NCBI RefSeq assembly: GCF_000757845.1
Contig: NZ_CP007753.1
Coordinates: forward strand, 620,001 to 684,000
Direction of reading: 5' to 3'
Source: Prochlorococcus sp. MIT 0604
GTDB lineage: Bacteria; Cyanobacteriota; Cyanobacteriia; PCC-6307; Cyanobiaceae
Length of the DNA stretch: 64,000 nucleotides
Shown: in pieces, positions 8,307 through 15,140 of the stretch
How the letters are laid out: every line of letters starts with the position of its first letter
How positions within the stretch are numbered: position 1 is the first letter of the stretch
Notes under the pieces: model-generated
Seen by the model: only the letters and a program-made list of their open reading frames with translations
Databases searched by the model: none
What the model was told of the DNA's origin: nothing
Translations under genes and position numbers: made by a program

Positions 8307-8462
8307 TTAGACTTTTTGTTTTAACATCTTGGTCTTCACGAGAGAGACAAAATAGTTGTTGAGTGCTGAGGTTACAAAGTCCTCTTTGGTGGTTTCGTAA
8401 GGTAGTTGTTTGATTGCTTTTTCAATCCTTTGTTCTAACCTGTTTTGAATCCTGATACTCAT
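8307..8462 (-). CDS. 51-residue RHH-like protein
   Basis: ATG at 8462; product MSIRIQNRLEQRIEKAIKQL, then PYETTKEDFVTSALNNYFVSLV. The strand-helix-helix layout (IRIQNRLEQRIEKAI, then a polar turn, then TSALNNYFVS) resembles small CopG-type proteins. It overlaps the preceding gene (8422-8592) by 41 bases in another frame. Last gene of the minus-strand operon, ending toward the integrase terminator. Confidence 0.5.
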   Translation of the reverse strand: MSIRIQNRLEQRIEKAIKQLPYETTKEDFVTSALNNYFVSLVKTKMLKQKV

Positions 8463-8592
8463 CTTCCCTAAACTCCTTATAGTATTTTTTGATAATTAGT
8501 TCCTTCAAATATTCTTCTGGTTTTTGATTATCTTCTTCAGAAAGTCTTCTCAACATCCAATCTATTTGAGGTATTAATCCATAATTTTTCAT
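8422..8592 (-). CDS. 56-residue hypothetical protein
   Basis: Starts at 8592, sharing one base with the stop of the upstream gene (TGATG). Product begins MKNYGLIPQIDWMLRRLSEE and is charged and helical. No family recognised; the case for a real gene is the overlap chain on both sides. Confidence 0.45.
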   Translation of the reverse strand: MKNYGLIPQIDWMLRRLSEEDNQKPEEYLKELIIKKYYKEFREDEYQDSKQVRTKD

Positions 8593-8873
8593 CAATATCC
8601 GCCTTGCATCCTTCCCAATGTGAATCTTAATTTCTCATCCCAAAGTTTCATTTCAGGAGTAGGACTTCCTGTAGACCACTCAGAAGTAACCCAACGAAAT
8701 CTTGGTTGAGCATCAGGTGGTTCATCAAACAAGACTGGTATTTTGACTAATTGATGAGTCCTGAATCTTGGCGGTTGAGGGTCGTTCTTCTTCTTCTTTT
8801 CATATTCGTAATAGACGTTCTTCATCAATGGGTTGTAATTGATTAAGTCTTGATATGTTCTTCCGTAGGTCAT
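8592..8873 (-). CDS. Hypothetical protein, Pro/Arg-rich
   Basis: 93 residues. Centre KKNDPQPPRFRTHQLVKIPVLFDEPPDAQPRFRWVTSEW, end MKLWDEKLRFTLGRMQGGY. Four bases separate it from the upstream gene at 8878. No motif recognised. Part of the 9114-to-8307 operon of the left element. Confidence 0.5.
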   Translation of the reverse strand: MTYGRTYQDLINYNPLMKNVYYEYEKKKKNDPQPPRFRTHQLVKIPVLFDEPPDAQPRFRWVTSEWSTGSPTPEMKLWDEKLRFTLGRMQGGY

Positions 8874-8877
8874 GAGT

Positions 8878-9114
8878 TTAAAAGAATAGATTGTGTATTT
8901 CGCTAAATTCCTGTTGAGCAGTTTTAAGCACTAATGCTTTATGGAGTTGACTGTATCCCAACCTATATTTCTCCATTAATTTGGTTTCCATTTTCTGGAT
9001 ATGTTTTTCTTGTTTGTTATATGAAACCTGTCTTGATTTCTTCAATGGAACTGGATCAAAACCACCTTCGGTGGTTTGAACTGCGTTCTTTCTCTTGGAT
9101 AGTAATTGTTGCAT
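8878..9114 (-). CDS. Basic hypothetical protein
   Basis: 78 residues, Lys/Gln-rich, possibly a small nucleic-acid-binding protein (KKSRQVSYNKQEKHIQKMETKLMEKY). First gene of the four-gene minus-strand operon. Its promoter must lie in the gene-free stretch 9115-9597. Confidence 0.45.
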   Translation of the reverse strand: MQQLLSKRKNAVQTTEGGFDPVPLKKSRQVSYNKQEKHIQKMETKLMEKYRLGYSQLHKALVLKTAQQEFSEIHNLFF

Positions 9115-9597
9115 TATTGTATGGAATTAAATGTAAGGGAGATCGGTTACTTTCTTTCTGACTGATATTTTTCGATAGTTAACACGCTTTATATACATCA
9201 CGTACTTATATTTATTTGGGTATTTAAAACCTTTTTTCCCTTAAGTTTTCTCTTTAAGTTGTCCTTAAGGACGATTAAGTAACCTAAAGGACTTAATTAA
9301 GACCTAAAACACTTGATTCAAACGCCACAAGGACATTTATACGATTTTTATCCTAAAACTGTATAATTGTTAAGAAAAGTTACTAAAGGTATGACTATAA
9401 CTGGGATTTGGACACTTTTACTGTGAATTTCCTACAAATAAGTATTGAAGTCTGAATATAAACAATAATCTAAGCAGATCTTAGATGGCGACTGAATAAA
9501 GACTATTTTAAGGGGTATCAATACAAGGGAGGATTATTTCAGGCACCTCTGAGGCGATTCTGAGTGGACTAAATCAGTCAAAAACCTTGTATTACAA
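9115..9597. other. Gene-free stretch inside the left element
   Basis: About 480 bases with no supportable ORF. It contains several AAGGAC units (CCTTAAGGAC near 9263, CTAAAGGACTTAATTAAG near 9284, ACAAGGAC near 9328), some palindromic (CCTTAAGG, CTTAATTAAG). Could hold the promoter of the 9114 operon, an origin or recombinase sites. No clear terminator. Confidence 0.4.
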
Positions 9598-9756
9598 CTA
9601 TTTTTGCCTAACTGATTGAAAATAGACTTTTTCTGCGGGATACCTTGCTTTCACAAGTTCTTCTAAATGTCTTCTATCGGTAGTATCACTCTCAACTTCT
9701 ACTACGTGAGATCTCTTTTGAAAATCTACATATCTGACTTTTGCAATAACTCTCAT
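9598..9756 (-). CDS. 52-residue protein coupled to serine recombinase
   Basis: ATG at 9756 overlaps the stop of the serine recombinase (ATGA at 9753-9756). Product MRVIAKVRYVDFQKRSHVVE, then VESDTTDRRHLEELVKARYP and a short basic tail. It is a compact alpha/beta-looking protein. No family recognised; coupling to the recombinase suggests an accessory role or phage-derived cargo. Confidence 0.55.
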   Translation of the reverse strand: MRVIAKVRYVDFQKRSHVVEVESDTTDRRHLEELVKARYPAEKVYFQSVRQK

Positions 9757-10370
9757 TTGTTTAATACCTCTACTTGTTCTGATTGTACAAGAAGAGCATC
9801 TCTATCAGCAATAATTCTTCTAATGGTTGCAAGTCCTAATCCAGTTTGTTCTCTTATTCCTCTATAACTTTCTCCTTCATCTCTTAATCGGTAAACTAAT
9901 TTTTCTTTTTTCGCACTTGTTTTTGGTCTACCGCCAAGAGAAAGGTTATTTTCTCTTCGATAATTAACAGACATTTGAACACGTTCAGAAATTTGTTCTC
10001 TTTCTACTTGGTTTAATCCAGTTAATAAACCAATAAGAACAGGTGCAAACTTTCCAAGTGCTTCTAAATTAACTAATCCATCAAGCGTGATTACATTTAT
10101 CCCTTCTGCTTGTAAGTCATTTAATCTTTGGATTACTTCAGTTTGAGTTCTCCCTAATCTACTGAGAGTGCAAAGTTTAAGAGTATCTCCTTTTCTTAGT
10201 GATGAAAGACACTTCATTAGTTCTGGTCTTTCTTTCTCTGTCTTCCTTGTGCTGATTGTTTCAGAAAATATTTGATCGCATCCACTTTCTTTTAACTTTT
10301 CTACTTGTGGGTCTAATATCTGTGTTCCTGTTCCAGAACTGATTCTTGCATACCCAATCACTTTGTTCAT
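9753..10370 (-). CDS. Serine recombinase (resolvase/invertase family)
   Basis: 205 residues, standard for the small resolvase/invertase family. The N-terminus IGYARISSGTGTQILDPQ carries the nucleophilic serine (about residue 10). LKLCTLSRLGRTQTEVIQRL is the conserved second active-site block with its arginines, and EREQISERV starts helix E. The C-terminal SYRGIREQTGLGLATIRRIIAD is the DNA-binding HTH. It may resolve element multimers or invert DNA. Coupled to the small gene at 9598. Confidence 0.88.
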   Translation of the reverse strand: MNKVIGYARISSGTGTQILDPQVEKLKESGCDQIFSETISTRKTEKERPELMKCLSSLRKGDTLKLCTLSRLGRTQTEVIQRLNDLQAEGINVITLDGLVNLEALGKFAPVLIGLLTGLNQVEREQISERVQMSVNYRRENNLSLGGRPKTSAKKEKLVYRLRDEGESYRGIREQTGLGLATIRRIIADRDALLVQSEQVEVLNK

Positions 10371-10526
10371 TTGTTTCAGTTACCAATACTGTTACTGAAA
10401 TTATAACATAAGAACAACCGAACACCCTTATTGAAACATTAAATTAAACAAAAATTACCAATTTGGGGTAGTTTTTGCGTGGGTTAATTATGTTTCGCAA
10501 ACCTTAAGGTTGTTGAAACACATATT

Positions 10527-10772
10527 TTAAGCAACTTCAGGACACCAACCTTCACGAAGTTCTCTTCTTTTTACCCAGTATTTGCATCCTTTTATTAGAT
10601 GATCTCCTTGAGGTATTAATTTCTGATGGACAGGGCAAGTTAATAGAGTCACGCATTGAACAGTACAGGCATAACGAAAGTGATCGCAACACATACAAAT
10701 CTTTGTTCTTTTCTTTCTTAATTGATCTGGTTCCCAATCATTGAGATACCCCCATTCCTCTTCGTCAATCAT
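10527..10772 (-). CDS. Small Cys-rich protein under LexA-type box
   Basis: 81 residues. RKKRTKICMCCDHFRYACTVQCVTLLTCPVHQKLIPQGDHLIKGCKYWVKRRE has five or six ordered cysteines and two His, likely a metal-binding fold. It is clearly paralogous to the protein at 61658-61891 (shared KRTKICxxCxHFRY, CP, IPQGDHLxKGCxYW). A LexA/SOS-like box sits 7-22 bases before the start. Function unknown. Confidence 0.65.
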   Translation of the reverse strand: MIDEEEWGYLNDWEPDQLRKKRTKICMCCDHFRYACTVQCVTLLTCPVHQKLIPQGDHLIKGCKYWVKRRELREGWCPEVA

Positions 10773-10778
10773 GAATAG

Positions 10779-10794
10779 TAATACAAGTGTACTA
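10779..10794 (-). promoter_or_regulatory. LexA/SOS-type box
   Basis: On the minus strand TAGTACACTTGTATTA, immediately before the gene starting at 10772. The same TAGTACAnnTGTATTA occurs at 58897 and 61344, also just before starts. It fits the cyanobacterial LexA consensus of roughly AGTAC-N4-GTACT. The DNA upstream aligns with the other two sites as far as a TATCAT -10-like box at 10798-10803. Confidence 0.65.
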
Positions 10795-10862
10795 TTAATG
10801 ATAGTTCATTATGTTCCCAATAAAGTATCTAATCTTATTCTTAAATCACATTTAACGGATAC

Positions 10863-10945
10863 TGTTTATTAATTAACGATTGCTATTTGATATTTAAGGA
10901 TTGTTGTTTATTAATTAGTGATTGTTATTTGATATTTAAGAATTG
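10863..10945. repeat. 42-bp imperfect tandem repeat
   Basis: Two consecutive units beginning TGTTTATTAATTA (10863 and 10905), about 41-42 bases each, differing at four or five positions. Adjacent to the arm repeats at the right end of the left element, so possibly part of a recombination or regulatory complex. Confidence 0.6.
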
Positions 10946-10947
10946 CG

Positions 10948-11004
10948 TCCCAAACACACGTCCCAAACACATCTATATTTCGTCCCAAACACATCCCAAA
11001 CACA
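10948..11004. repeat. Four TCCCAAACACA arm repeats, right end
   Basis: TCCCAAACACA at 10948-10958, 10961-10971, 10983-10993 and 10994-11004. The last two abut exactly as do the pair at 5111-5132. Direct orientation in all copies. Best read as integrase arm sites at the tRNA-proximal end. Confidence 0.6.
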
Positions 11005-11147
11005 TTTCTAAAAATATGTGATTAAATTTGAACTGATATGAATTACGTTTTCTGCTGAATTAATGTAGGAATCCTTCTATATCTGCACTATGAGGAAGTT
11101 TTGGTTCAGGAGCATTTCATCTGAACCAATCTGATTAGTTTTAGGTA

Positions 11148-11234
11148 CGGAGGGGGTGGGATTCGAACCCACGGTACCCTTGCAGATACGCTAGTTTTCA
11201 AGACTAGAGCCTTAAACCACTCGACCACCCCTCC
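11148..11234 (-). tRNA. trnS-UGA: tRNA-Ser(UGA)
   Basis: 87-nt class II tRNA on the minus strand: 5' GGAGGGG pairs with 3' CCCCTCC, the discriminator is G, and the T arm reads GTGGGTTCGAATCCCAC. The anticodon stem CTAGT/ACTAG closes loop CTTGAAA (anticodon TGA), and a long variable arm is present as expected for serine. No CCA is encoded. It is the target of the integrations: its 3' end is repeated at 5027 and its 5' half at 19875, 20038 and 25966. It is the only complete copy in the window. Confidence 0.95.
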
Positions 11235-11265
11235 AAATGGAGTATTCAGTTTTGAACACTTTTAC

Positions 11266-11271
11266 AGTATA
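11266..11271 (-). promoter_or_regulatory. Extended -10 promoter of tRNA-Ser, in element DNA
   Basis: Minus-strand TGCTATACT (TATACT at 11266-11271) is an extended -10 box about 32 bases before the tRNA 5' end. No good -35 is visible. It lies on the satellite side of the recombination point, between the tRNA and the divergent integrase gene. Confidence 0.5.
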
Positions 11272-11383
11272 GCAAAGGGAAGTGACAGCCTACAATAAGC
11301 CCGACAAGCTGTTTTATAACGCCTACAAAGTATTCTCTAACACTTGACATAGACTTGACATTCTGCGACATTTTAAGACATAT

Positions 11384-11404
11384 ATTCGGAACTCATTCGG
11401 AACT
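11384..11404. repeat. ATTCGGAACT x2, left arm of satellite
   Basis: Two direct copies of ATTCGGAACT 11 bases apart, directly upstream of the integrase start (11420). The 20-mer TTCGGAACTCATTCGGAACT (11385-11404) recurs exactly at 19805-19824. A third pair lies inside the integrase coding region at 11496-11519. Preceded by several GACAT units (11345-11380). Likely arm-type sites that also allow the integrase to regulate its own promoter. Confidence 0.65.
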
Positions 11405-11419
11405 CAAAAAGACTAACTT

Positions 11420-12637
11420 GTGAAGAAACTTTTTGGTATTGGAAACAAAACAAAGCCTGGGGGAAGTGACCCAGCTAGAGGTTCTAGTGCCAGAAATTCG
11501 GAACTGGATTCGGAACTGGTTAACCAAAATATACTAGAAATTAACCAAAAGAACAAAGAAAGGGGTATAAAGGCTAAGTTGCTTACCAAAGGGAACTACC
11601 TCTATATTCGAGGAACTTTTGCGGATACGGACGGAGTAAGAAAAGAAAGGAAGATTCCACTTAGATTGACTTCAGAAATAAGTAACCTTGTCTCAGCAGA
11701 AGCAAGGATATTGACCTTAGTCGAATATGTAAATAAAAACGGATTTATACCCGATCAACTTATGTGGGACACTCCGAAGGTTGAAGTAAAAGGTACAACC
11801 AAAGGAATAACTGTAAGTGAAGCTATAAAAGTATTTGAGATTAAATATTGGGAAAACAAAGATAGAGATAGCTTACCTAAACAACAGACCTGGAAAGGAA
11901 TACTAGGTCACTTAAATAAACTTCCAGAAAATTCAACTTTAAATATGGGAGTTTTAATTGATGAGATAAAACTAAGCCAACCTGAGTCAGATAAAAGAAG
12001 AAAACTTTGCCAATACTACAAAAGGTTTGCTGAAGTAAACGGACTAAATAATATTGAACTTATTGATGACTATGTAGGTAAATACAAAGCAAAGCAAAGA
12101 GTAAATATTGACCCAGCAAAGTTAATAGAGTTGGTCGAAATGGTTAGAGATAACGAGAAGTGGGGGTGGTTAACTGCAAGTTTGTACGTTTTCGGCACAA
12201 GAAGTGGAGAAACATTTTCACTCATACCCGATTTGGATAGCGGTACTGCCACAAGTGTTTGTATTCCAAAAGGTAAGAAGTCTATGTATATGAAATATCC
12301 AATAGCACTTACAAAAGAACTGGCTATCAAATGGGAACTGGATAACATTCAACGAGAATATTCGTTTGATCTAAATAACTATGACCCAACCAGAACCAAA
12401 TATCTTGGCAACCAATGGTTAAGGTACTTAAAACCTAGAGCAAAGGAACTGGGTATTCCGTTCCTGGAACTTACAGACATTCGACATAATTGGGGTATTC
12501 GATCTATCCACGCTGGTATTGACCCAAGAGTTGCGAGTAAAAGTTTAGGTCACTCAATCAATACTCACTATTCTGTCTATAACTCAACTTATGAACAGGT
12601 TGATGCTATAAACGCAAGTAAGAAAATAAACAAATGA
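11420..12637 (+). CDS. Tyrosine recombinase/integrase of the satellite
   Basis: 405 residues from a GTG start. Catalytic domain in the C-terminal half: Arg in FGTRSGETFSL (about 261), then LTDIRHNWGIRS (about 350-360), LGHS (about 377) and a Tyr in THYSVYNSTY. In the usual HxxR box the first position reads T (TDIR), an uncommon but tolerated change. It starts 16 bases after the arm repeats and diverges from tRNA-Ser. Its stop overlaps the HNH gene (ATGA). Probably the enzyme that recognises the anticodon-loop site. Confidence 0.85.
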   Translation: MKKLFGIGNKTKPGGSDPARGSSARNSELDSELVNQNILEINQKNKERGIKAKLLTKGNYLYIRGTFADTDGVRKERKIPLRLTSEISNLVSAEARILTLVEYVNKNGFIPDQLMWDTPKVEVKGTTKGITVSEAIKVFEIKYWENKDRDSLPKQQTWKGILGHLNKLPENSTLNMGVLIDEIKLSQPESDKRRKLCQYYKRFAEVNGLNNIELIDDYVGKYKAKQRVNIDPAKLIELVEMVRDNEKWGWLTASLYVFGTRSGETFSLIPDLDSGTATSVCIPKGKKSMYMKYPIALTKELAIKWELDNIQREYSFDLNNYDPTRTKYLGNQWLRYLKPRAKELGIPFLELTDIRHNWGIRSIHAGIDPRVASKSLGHSINTHYSVYNSTYEQVDAINASKKINK

Positions 12638-13572
12638 GCAGTACCAGGGGGGTAAATTTTAATATTTTAGGTTTTCAAAAACCTTATGAAGGACCACATA
12701 TAAGTAGAAAAGATGCGATAGCAAAAGGATTAACAAAGTATTTTGAAGGGAAGACTTGTAGAAGGGGACATATTGATTTCAGATGGGTAGAGGGTGGTTG
12801 CAACGCTTGTTTAAACGAAAGGAAAAGAGATAGAAGAAGAAAAAATGTAGTTGACCCAATACAAGGTCCTTATATATTGAGCTATGGTCCTTACTTATCT
12901 GCAAAACAAGCAAGAGATCAAGGATTGAAATTTTACTATGCTGGTCCTTGTTTTAGATGTGGTTCTGTAGTTGGTAAAAAGGTTAAAAAAGGCTGTGTAA
13001 CTTGTACTAAACTTTCTGATAAAAAATGGAAAGATCAAAATCAAGACAAAGTAGATGATTATCTTAAAAAATATAGAAGTACAGAAAAAGCAAAGAATAC
13101 ATTGAAAAAATGGACCGATATAAATGCAGATAAATTAAGAGAACAAAATAGAGCTAAGGAACAAAGAGCTAGAAATAATTTAACCCAAAGAGCAATAGCA
13201 ACTCTAGTAAGAAATAGAGTTACTGCTGTTTTACAAGGTAGGAGTAAATTAAAATCTTCTCTTGAACTTACTGGTGTTAGGTCTTGGCAAGAGTTAAGAA
13301 ATAGGATTGAAGAACAATTTCAGGAGGGTATGAGTTGGGAAAATTGGACCAAAGAAGGTTGGCATATAGATCATGTAAGACCTATTGCGTCTTTTGACCT
13401 AAACGATACTGAACAACATAAAACCTGTTTTAATTGGAGAAACTTACAACCATTATTAGGTTCTGAAAATCTTCAAAAATTAGATAAATATACGGAAGAA
13501 GACGAGGAGGTTTGGATTAAAAGAATGAAGGACTTAGGTTTTGAAGGTGAGCTATTTCTTAAGTTTAAATAG
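12634..13572 (+). CDS. HNH endonuclease with zinc ribbons
   Basis: 312 residues. Two N-terminal Cys clusters (CRRGH...GGCNAC and CFRCG...GCVTC) look like zinc ribbons. The C-terminal HNH domain reads EGWHIDHVRPIASFDL, then CFNWRNLQPLLGSEN (residues about 240-275), with the DH pair, the N of NLQPL and the final N. Coupled to the integrase by ATGA overlap. It could act as a homing-type nuclease, in packaging, or against competing phage; the sequence does not decide. Converges with 13565 (8-bp overlap). Confidence 0.8.
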   Translation: MSSTRGVNFNILGFQKPYEGPHISRKDAIAKGLTKYFEGKTCRRGHIDFRWVEGGCNACLNERKRDRRRKNVVDPIQGPYILSYGPYLSAKQARDQGLKFYYAGPCFRCGSVVGKKVKKGCVTCTKLSDKKWKDQNQDKVDDYLKKYRSTEKAKNTLKKWTDINADKLREQNRAKEQRARNNLTQRAIATLVRNRVTAVLQGRSKLKSSLELTGVRSWQELRNRIEEQFQEGMSWENWTKEGWHIDHVRPIASFDLNDTEQHKTCFNWRNLQPLLGSENLQKLDKYTEEDEEVWIKRMKDLGFEGELFLKFK

Positions 13573-14035
13573 TTCTTTCTGTCATTTGTAGAGGTCTTCC
13601 AGTCTCTAAATAATCAATTCTTTCTTTTGTTTCTTGTAGTGCTTCAGCTAGCTTCTTATCAGACCAACCCCTCTCTACAATTCTGAAAAAGGAATTGATA
13701 GCTTCCGTTTTTGCGTACCCTTTTGTCTTTTCATTCTTGATTATTTTCAAAAGTTGAACAGCAACTTCGGGTGCTGAATCAATAAGCATTTCGTAGCTGT
13801 TGTCTAACTTGTCCTGTATTCGTTCTTGCCTTTCCTGGACTGCTTCTTTATAGAACTTCTTAGCTTTATCGTTCTTATTAACCCACTCTTTCAGAGTTTG
13901 ATATTTCTTCAAACCTACCGCAGTTGCACTATCTGCCCAGGTCTTACCCCTAGACTTGTGCAATAACGCTTCCTCGATATGTGGGGGAACTTCACTTTCG
14001 CTAATACTTGGTCTTCCTACCTTGCTAATACTCAT
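13565..14035 (-). CDS. Terminase-small-subunit-like protein
   Basis: 156 residues. The start VGRPSISESEVPPHIEEALLHKSRGKTWADSATAVGLKKYQTLKEWV is an N-terminal helix-turn-helix of terminase-small type. It is followed by a long helical region (YKEAVQERQERIQDKLDNSYEMLIDSAPEVAVQLLKIIKN) like the oligomerisation helices. No large subunit is present, as in satellites that redirect a helper's packaging. Last gene of a three-gene operon (14759 to 13565). It could instead be another HTH protein; no search was done. Confidence 0.5.
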   Translation of the reverse strand: MSISKVGRPSISESEVPPHIEEALLHKSRGKTWADSATAVGLKKYQTLKEWVNKNDKAKKFYKEAVQERQERIQDKLDNSYEMLIDSAPEVAVQLLKIIKNEKTKGYAKTEAINSFFRIVERGWSDKKLAEALQETKERIDYLETGRPLQMTERTI

Positions 14036-14040
14036 AATTT

Positions 14041-14529
14041 CTAGTTTGTTCCTATCCTTCCGTGATACCTAAGTTGGTTGTTAATTACGTCTGCTGTTGT
14101 TTGTTTCTTAGATTCTTCGTGCATTCTGTCCATTAACGACATACCAGCTTTTCTTTCTCTCTCTTGCCTTTGTAGTTCTTGTCTTTGCCGACTTGCTTCA
14201 ATCTCTTTTTCTATCTTGTCATTCTCATATTTTATTTTTTCGTCCCTGATCGTATTCGCAAATTTTTCGTAGCCGTACCGCCTTAATTGGTCTTCGTCAT
14301 CTGTCCAAAATGCTTGGTCATACAAATGTTGTTGGAGTCTTGAGTCTTCTATTTCTTCTATTGGAGTTGCAAAGACAGCCTGAAATAGTTCGGGGTCTAT
14401 ATCTCTTAACCTCTCTTGGAGCGTTACCGACATATTTGCTCTAGTGACAGTATTAATATTTGGAATTGCTTTCCCTGGATTGATGGAACTTAGAACTCTG
14501 ACCCAGCGATCAAGTAGAGGGTGTTTCAT
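14041..14529 (-). CDS. Hypothetical protein in packaging-like operon
   Basis: 162 residues from ATG 14529. The frame is open to 14634, but that start would overlap the upstream gene by 103 bases, whereas 14529 follows its stop by two bases. C-terminal third is a long charged coiled coil (about residues 85-140, KYENDKIEKEIEASRQRQELQRQERERK). No family recognised. A structural, scaffold-like or terminase-partner role is possible from shape and position only. Confidence 0.6.
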   Translation of the reverse strand: MKHPLLDRWVRVLSSINPGKAIPNINTVTRANMSVTLQERLRDIDPELFQAVFATPIEEIEDSRLQQHLYDQAFWTDDEDQLRRYGYEKFANTIRDEKIKYENDKIEKEIEASRQRQELQRQERERKAGMSLMDRMHEESKKQTTADVINNQLRYHGRIGTN

Positions 14530-14531
14530 GT

Positions 14532-14759
14532 CTAGTAATAGATAACTTTTGGTGGTCTTTGTGCGTGAGTATTGTCTATGTTTGGACTCCTCTCGTACAT
14601 CAACTGACGTGGCGAAATGTTCCTTCTTTGGCACTCGTGGTAGGCCATTGCTGCCCAGTCTTCAGCGTCTTGTGAACTATAAGGAAATAGCTTCAAACCA
14701 CACTTCAAGCACCTTTGTTGGAACTGCCAGTCTTCGTTGATATGTCTTTGATTTGCCAT
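14532..14759 (-). CDS. Small zinc-ribbon-like protein
   Basis: 75 residues with CLKCGLKLFPYSSQDAEDWAAMAYHEC, a C-x2-C...H-x-x-C pattern consistent with one zinc. First gene of the operon leading to the terminase-like protein. An AAGGAG lies 13-14 bases before this ATG but only 4 bases before another ATG (14770) that opens a 30-codon frame, so the start is not certain. Confidence 0.5.
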   Translation of the reverse strand: MANQRHINEDWQFQQRCLKCGLKLFPYSSQDAEDWAAMAYHECQRRNISPRQLMYERSPNIDNTHAQRPPKVIYY

Positions 14760-15140
14760 TTAACGACATGACTCCTTATTAAAATTCTAAGATAGTTTTT
14801 ATCTACCGATCAGCCGATTTGTATTTTTCTCTAGGCTGGTTAGTTTGTATTATTTTTGACACCCTATGTAGTTGCACTATTTATTAATTAGTGTTATTAT
14901 TTTGTTTAAGTAAGTTCCCCGTAGGTGGAAATAGAAATCAAAAAATAGCAACCAGACCCCCTGCTATAGCTACAAAGTCAAATCAGTATTCTTTATATGT
15001 AACATAGGTAATTCGAGAAAATAAAAATATTTTTATCCCTTATTTGTAACACCTCTATCTATAAAAAATACTGTATTTTATTTAAGTAATATTGGATATT
15101 TTTCAGCGAATTGAGTTTCTAAAATGTCAGTAAGAGAAAC
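14760..15140. other. Divergent intergenic region of the satellite
   Basis: About 380 bases between the minus-strand packaging-like operon and the plus-strand recombinase. AT-rich, with TGTAACA-like units (near 14998 and 15045). It must hold promoters for both directions. In satellites such a region may hold a packaging or replication start; no diagnostic repeat is visible. Confidence 0.35.

Larger units (their letters stand above)
5027..11158. mobile_element. Left integrative element in the tRNA-Ser 3' end
   Basis: ACGGAGGGGGTG occurs at 5027-5038 and again at 11147-11158, where it is the 3' end of the tRNA-Ser gene. Just inside both ends lie copies of TCCCAAACACA (two at the left, four at the right) and a 16-bp repeat with one mismatch (5070-5085 and 11030-11045). 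Contents: a promoter, a six-gene operon ending in a tyrosine integrase, a minus-strand operon of four small genes, a serine recombinase, and a LexA-box gene. No replication or packaging gene was recognised. The boundary at the tRNA 3' end rests on only 12 bp and is inferred. Confidence 0.65.

Noticed and set aside
14680-14772. Alternative 30-codon ORF starting at 14770 with the better-spaced AAGGAG
   Set aside because: The product is short and unlike a protein domain. The zinc-ribbon frame at 14532-14759 is longer and more protein-like. The doubt about its start is noted in that entry.
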